From contig NC_088295.1 in assembly GCF_032854445.1 (NCBI RefSeq), positions 58,697,249 through 58,761,248 of the forward strand: a DNA stretch of 64,000 nucleotides, in the 5' to 3' direction. The DNA is from Liolophura sinensis (Eukaryota; Mollusca; Polyplacophora; Chitonida; Chitonidae). The translations under genes were made by a program, and so were the position numbers. Under the pieces are notes generated by a model that saw only the letters and a list, made by a program, of their open reading frames with translations, ran no database searches and was not told where the DNA came from. Within the stretch, counting starts at the first letter, position 1; the number at the start of each line of letters is the position of its first letter. Of the stretch, positions 59,960 to 64,000 are shown piece by piece.

Positions 59960-62703
59960 CATAAAATGACTTTGGACAGTAAACTTACAGACTATCCTTC
60001 CACCATAGAAGCATGTTCCGATCTTTGTCATTGGAAAGAGACAGTTTATTGTGTTATTTTTTCGCTGTCGTTATGCTTTCAAATGACAAAAAGTTGTTTG
60101 AATGTATACAGGGACGCCTTGTTCCCTTTACAGGTGAAAAGGTCGATAGAGGTTGTCGCATATTTGGATAGTTCTCACGCTAGATTAAACTTGTTTGTTC
60201 ACAAACACTAATCCGTGGATGTTACTTAGTTAAAATCTTACTACCACCGTCTTTACCGTCAGCATCGGAGCAAGGGTCACCAGAAGGTATCTGTAAAAAA
60301 AATGACCTTTAATGCGAAAAACATTACCTACCAAAACCGCCCACAAAACTACAGAGCAAAGGTCAAATATTGTTTTGGCCACTGCCTTTGTCGCTTTTAT
60401 CCATCTCTGTACAAGGTGGCCAATAATTGATTAAAAACGGTCTTTAATCTTAGACTGGGGGTAATCGGTGTGTTTTTATTCGCAGTAGTTAGAGGTGGTC
60501 TAAACGACATTAGGGTGGAAAATGGGCGTTCACGCTGACATCATACCACTGTATACATACACACCCGTTTGAACGTAAGGTCGTCAAAACCACGTGGTTA
60601 ATTGAGAAAACTATTCCTCCTCCAGCCGTTGGTGAGGTTAATGTGTGTTCTATCACAGAGCGATAACGCTCAAGTATGGCCTTATTTATTGCCCCTTCTG
60701 GCCAAGCCATCTGCTTTGATCGGCGATCGTTTTGTAATCGGTGGTTAACCGATTGAACAGCACAGTGGCCTAGTTAGGATTCCTTCACAATGCCGTTTCA
60801 ATCTGTATGTGTATGGCTCTAATTAATCCAAATACCGTTAGTGAAGACAGATTCGATCAAATCAGATAAGGCATTTAATGGGGATTCTAGAAAAATGCGA
60901 AATGAAACATTAACTAGCCTTTGGTGAAATTCCCTGTAGACATGTTATGTGTGGTCGGCAGTTATCCCTTTGTTGTGTGGGGTTACTTTTACCACAAATT
61001 AAACCAACGATCTAGATAAAATGTTTTGCGTACATTTATTTAACCCTGTATGTGACTTTAAGCAGATTTCTTTACAAAGGTGTGCAAGATCAGATAAGAT
61101 GTCGGTGATATTAAAGAGAGAAGCTGTAAAGACAGGCAAAATTGAACAGATTATACAATTTGTCGCCAACATTTATTGGTACTTGATCTAATCAGTTTAC
61201 TTGGGAAAACAGTGATCTGATTTTTTTCTTTCATTACTGCCTCCGCTTTCCCAGTGATAAAAAATTGGGGTCAACACTGAATGAGATAACACTTGTAGAC
61301 TAAACATTTTCTTTGAAGATAGTAAAAAAAGAAGTCACGTTTCCTAGCAATTAGTTAAACGATCCCGATTATGAGTTTTTAATAACATTTATTTCACCCT
61401 ATATATAATTATGTGAAATTATGGTCACAAAGTATTACAAAAATCAGATAAGATGTTGATGGTTTTAGAAAGTAAAACTATGTGAAGAAAGCTATAATGT
61501 TTGATTGCCTCTTGGCAATTACACTTCTTCCTCAACATCCGTAATTACGTATGTGTTCCCTTCTAACCTATTCACTTTGCCCAAAAGGCAATTTTCTACT
61601 TCTTTATGAATTACATATATCAAGACCAATCATCTGTTATAAGAATACATGATAAACGAAGGCGAGTTGTTAACGCTGGATGATATAAGTAGGATTAATG
61701 TTGCCTTTACGAGGTAGAAGACATAAAATCATAAAATAATAACTTGTCAATTATAGAAACGCTTTAAAATATTTATGATTTATAATTCCGGATAAGTTCA
61801 AAATATAATGGTGGCTGAGGACATACATGTTTACGAAATTTGATATTTTGGATCCCTCTTTTAGAAACTGTTTACCATGTACGTAACGAGAAGGAGTATA
61901 TCAGTATGCCAGCTAGCTATTCGCTGTATGGGTGTTCAACAATTTGGACAAATTTAGTAGTGGATCTCTATCGTGTTATCTGGTGTAACATTAGGAAGTG
62001 ATTTAGGAAAACTCCGGCTGGATGCGAACTTTGTCAAAAAAGAAAAGTGGAGCTGCAAACCCAGTATAGATCAAATACGCTGTTTATTAATGATATATCA
62101 TTTAATGAGTTCCAATGTTTTGTGCGGTATCAGATAGCTCCATGACTTTTATTCATATCTTATAAAATAGTATAACCCATTAATTTTCATGTTATAATGA
62201 CTGTATCTAAAGGTATTGGAGTTTTCCAGTATTAAGTCGTATGTAAATGTAAATTAAAATAATCTGTTAAATTTAACAGAAAGTCTGTCTTGGTGATGCC
62301 AGAGTCTATCCTTTTGTTACAGCAGACTATTATGTCATTGTAGCAGATTATTCTGTTAAATATAGCACACATACTCTAGAAATTTAACCCAAAAATTGCA
62401 TTTGACTACAGGATTAAGCTACAATAACAGAGTAAATTCATCACTCAAACAAGAGACTTTCTGTTAAAATAAATAGATTAATTTTTTCTCAGTGTACAGA
62501 TGGACTGCCCACAGTGCGCTTATCAAAAACACAGATCAGATAACATATTGATGGTTAGACTGAAGGCTTCGTTGCCTATACACGTTAAAATAAACGGTGT
62601 TGTCAACAACGCTCTTCGCGGCTATTACAAACAATTTACGATTACCGAAAGCGGGGAATTTCTACCATTGCGCAATGTGACGTTGTATGCTTTAGAAACC
62701 TAA
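59960..62703 (+). CDS. Boundary-spanning small-protein gene, last two exons, copies C to D
   Basis: Penultimate exon 59960-60133, with TLDSKLTDYPSTIEACSDLC, then SLSLCFQMTKSCLNVYRDAL and LFPLQ, donor CAG|GTGAAA. Terminal exon 62500-62703, the same as copy B except one replacement (ESGEF for ESAEF); polyA at 62729. Against the 28660 exon I count about 11 residue replacements and only three silent changes in 58 codons, including gains and losses of cysteine (Y/C, F/C, C/Y). Confidence 0.5.
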
Positions 62704-64000
62704 AGCGATCTGTACATACAGTGAATACAATAAACGTCAAACCCTAGTCCATAAATTAGGCCTATAATAGGCTAAAACAACGCCGGGTGTGTCAACACGG
62801 AAGATGAGATAACATATTTAATGTTGGCTTGGAAAGGCCAGTTAAGGATATCACATTCCCTGGTATAGAGAACACTTGACTATTACTCTAAAGTTAACTG
62901 CGGCAGACTGTTTCCGGTCACGGGCATTTCCAAACTTCTCTCTTTGTTTTGAAAGTTACGAAAGTCGTATATACCGTATACGATAAAATCAGTGTACATT
63001 GTCATAATCCCTGTTCATTTAATAACACGCAAACGTACACCAATATATGTTACTTTGTAAGATCTAGATCATTAGTTACAAACTTAAAACACAGCAGACA
63101 TGTTCAGTCTAATATCCAGATCAATAATTATATAATCAAGCCAAAGCAGAGAAGCGGTCTGCACAAAAGCACAACGTCATGATTTTGTAATATCTACATA
63201 GTCAATTACAACCCAAGGCAGAGATGTTCCTTCACACGGTTTAATATAACTTGCCGTCATTTTGTAATATCCATACCAGTAAATACAAACTTAAGCTAAA
63301 GCAGTGATGTTCACACTCTATGACATACAGTGCCGTAATCTTGTGAAATAACCAGGACGACACCTATGAATGCTGAGATGTTACTGTTAAGTAATGGTTC
63401 AATTAGCCATTCAGCTAATTAAGATGATGTCGGCAAACAGTCTTGTGTCTCCAGTACAGCCAAGCCTCAGCAACATGCGCCAGTAAGCGAGACGCCAAAC
63501 GGCAGATTCCAGGTGTACAAACAATTTGAACGTGGAGACGCTTAACCATACATGTACACGATTGACCACCGATGATCACAACACGCCAGCCCCGGGACTG
63601 GGGTCAAGAAATGTGGTTTTGTTGTACCAAAGGCGTACTGGGAGTTGGGGTGGGGGTGGGGGGGGGGGGGGTTTGTTTTGTCATTGACTTCAGATTGTCT
63701 CTCTCTATGTCTGTTGTATTGAGGCCAGCTTCCTGGTTGGTTTTAAAAGTATCCCCTTTCAAGTTTACTTTTGCGGATAAAGGAGCATTGATAAGAAACG
63801 CAAACAACCATATAAACTAGAATTTTGTGGCAAATCCTTATTTATTCACTTTTCGATATGTCTTCAAAAAATCTTTGCTGTATTACAATTTTGCGTTACC
63901 TTTTGGCGTTGTGATTTGGGCTAAGAACTGTGCAAAATGGTCATATTTTGGTGCCTTGTGGCTATCTCTGTGTGTGTCAATGAGACGTCACATTTCACAT
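60134..64000 (+). repeat. Tandem unit copy D (partial, runs off the window)
   Basis: Begins again with the GTGAAAAGGTCGATAGAGG landmark and follows the unit through the terminal exon (62500-62703), its polyA signal and the G-rich stretch, ending shortly before where the signal-peptide exon should lie. It shows that the array has at least four copies including the broken copy B. Confidence 0.95.
63644..63674 (+). repeat. Variable G-rich run, copy D
   Basis: GTTGGGGTGGGGGTGGGG and then a run of about 14 G. Copies A (near 3588) and C (near 34183) have shorter, different forms (GGTGGGGTAGGGGGGAGG). It could form a G-quadruplex. Length in the assembly may be unreliable. Confidence 0.7.

Larger units (their letters stand above)
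33020..60133 (+). repeat. Tandem unit copy C (5' end lost in the gap)
   Basis: Collinear with copy A from A position about 2413 to 28833. Offset from A is about 30.59 kb at the signal-peptide exon, 30.398 kb in the central near-identical block and 31.15 kb at the helical-protein gene. The shifts reflect a 2.5-kb segment present only in C, a 1.8-kb segment present only in A, a SINE present only in A, and smaller indels. With the missing start added, the unit would be about 29.5 kb. Confidence 0.95.

Overview
This is an animal nuclear sequence, AT-rich and intron-rich, with GT-AG introns, AATAAA polyadenylation signals and several tRNA-derived SINEs. Two of the SINE families have 3' bodies that I associate from memory with molluscs and other lophotrochozoans. 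A mollusc, perhaps a bivalve, is the best guess, but no gene here fixes the species. There are no bacterial operons, CRISPR arrays, rRNA genes or recognisable transposase or reverse transcriptase ORFs.

The main fact about the window is a head-to-tail tandem array of a unit of about 29 kb. Copy A is 1-28833, copy B is 28834-32819 and is cut by a 200-N gap at 32820-33019, copy C is 33020-60133, and copy D is 60134-64000 and runs off the end. The last base before the gap lies about 2 kb further into the unit than the first base after it. The sequence therefore steps backwards across the gap, which most simply hides nearly a whole unit (or several) rather than 200 bases.

Layout of one unit, in copy A coordinates (all genes on + except one doubtful minus ORF): terminal exon of a fast-changing small protein with its polyA signal (2416-2650); TATA/Inr promoter and signal-peptide exon (4404-4532) with a phase-compatible second exon (4975-5114); a hydrophobic ORF (7337-7639) followed by a TA microsatellite; a conserved minus-strand ORF (8302-8568); an isolated terminal-exon-like ORF (9678-9973); SINEs; a TATA box (12437); two well-spliced exons (13973-14350); a 45-bp minisatellite; a 93-bp repeat; then a promoter, untranslated exons, a cluster of four perfect TGACGTCA sites and a multi-exon gene (24619-27369). 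The penultimate exon of the fast-changing gene (28660-28833) closes the unit, and its last exon lies in the next copy.

Two gene families stand out. The first is the 24.6-27.4 kb gene, whose exons join in phase and differ between copies largely at silent sites. It encodes a charged, helical N-terminal half. In copy A an 8-base length change breaks the frame; in copy C an in-frame TAG stops it. The downstream C-terminal exons are still recognisable in both. The second is the pair of exons that spans each unit boundary. It differs between copies almost entirely at amino-acid-changing sites while its 3' flank is nearly identical, which suggests diversifying selection. I could not assign either family to a named protein. 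All gene models are manual, made from splice signals and copy-to-copy comparison.
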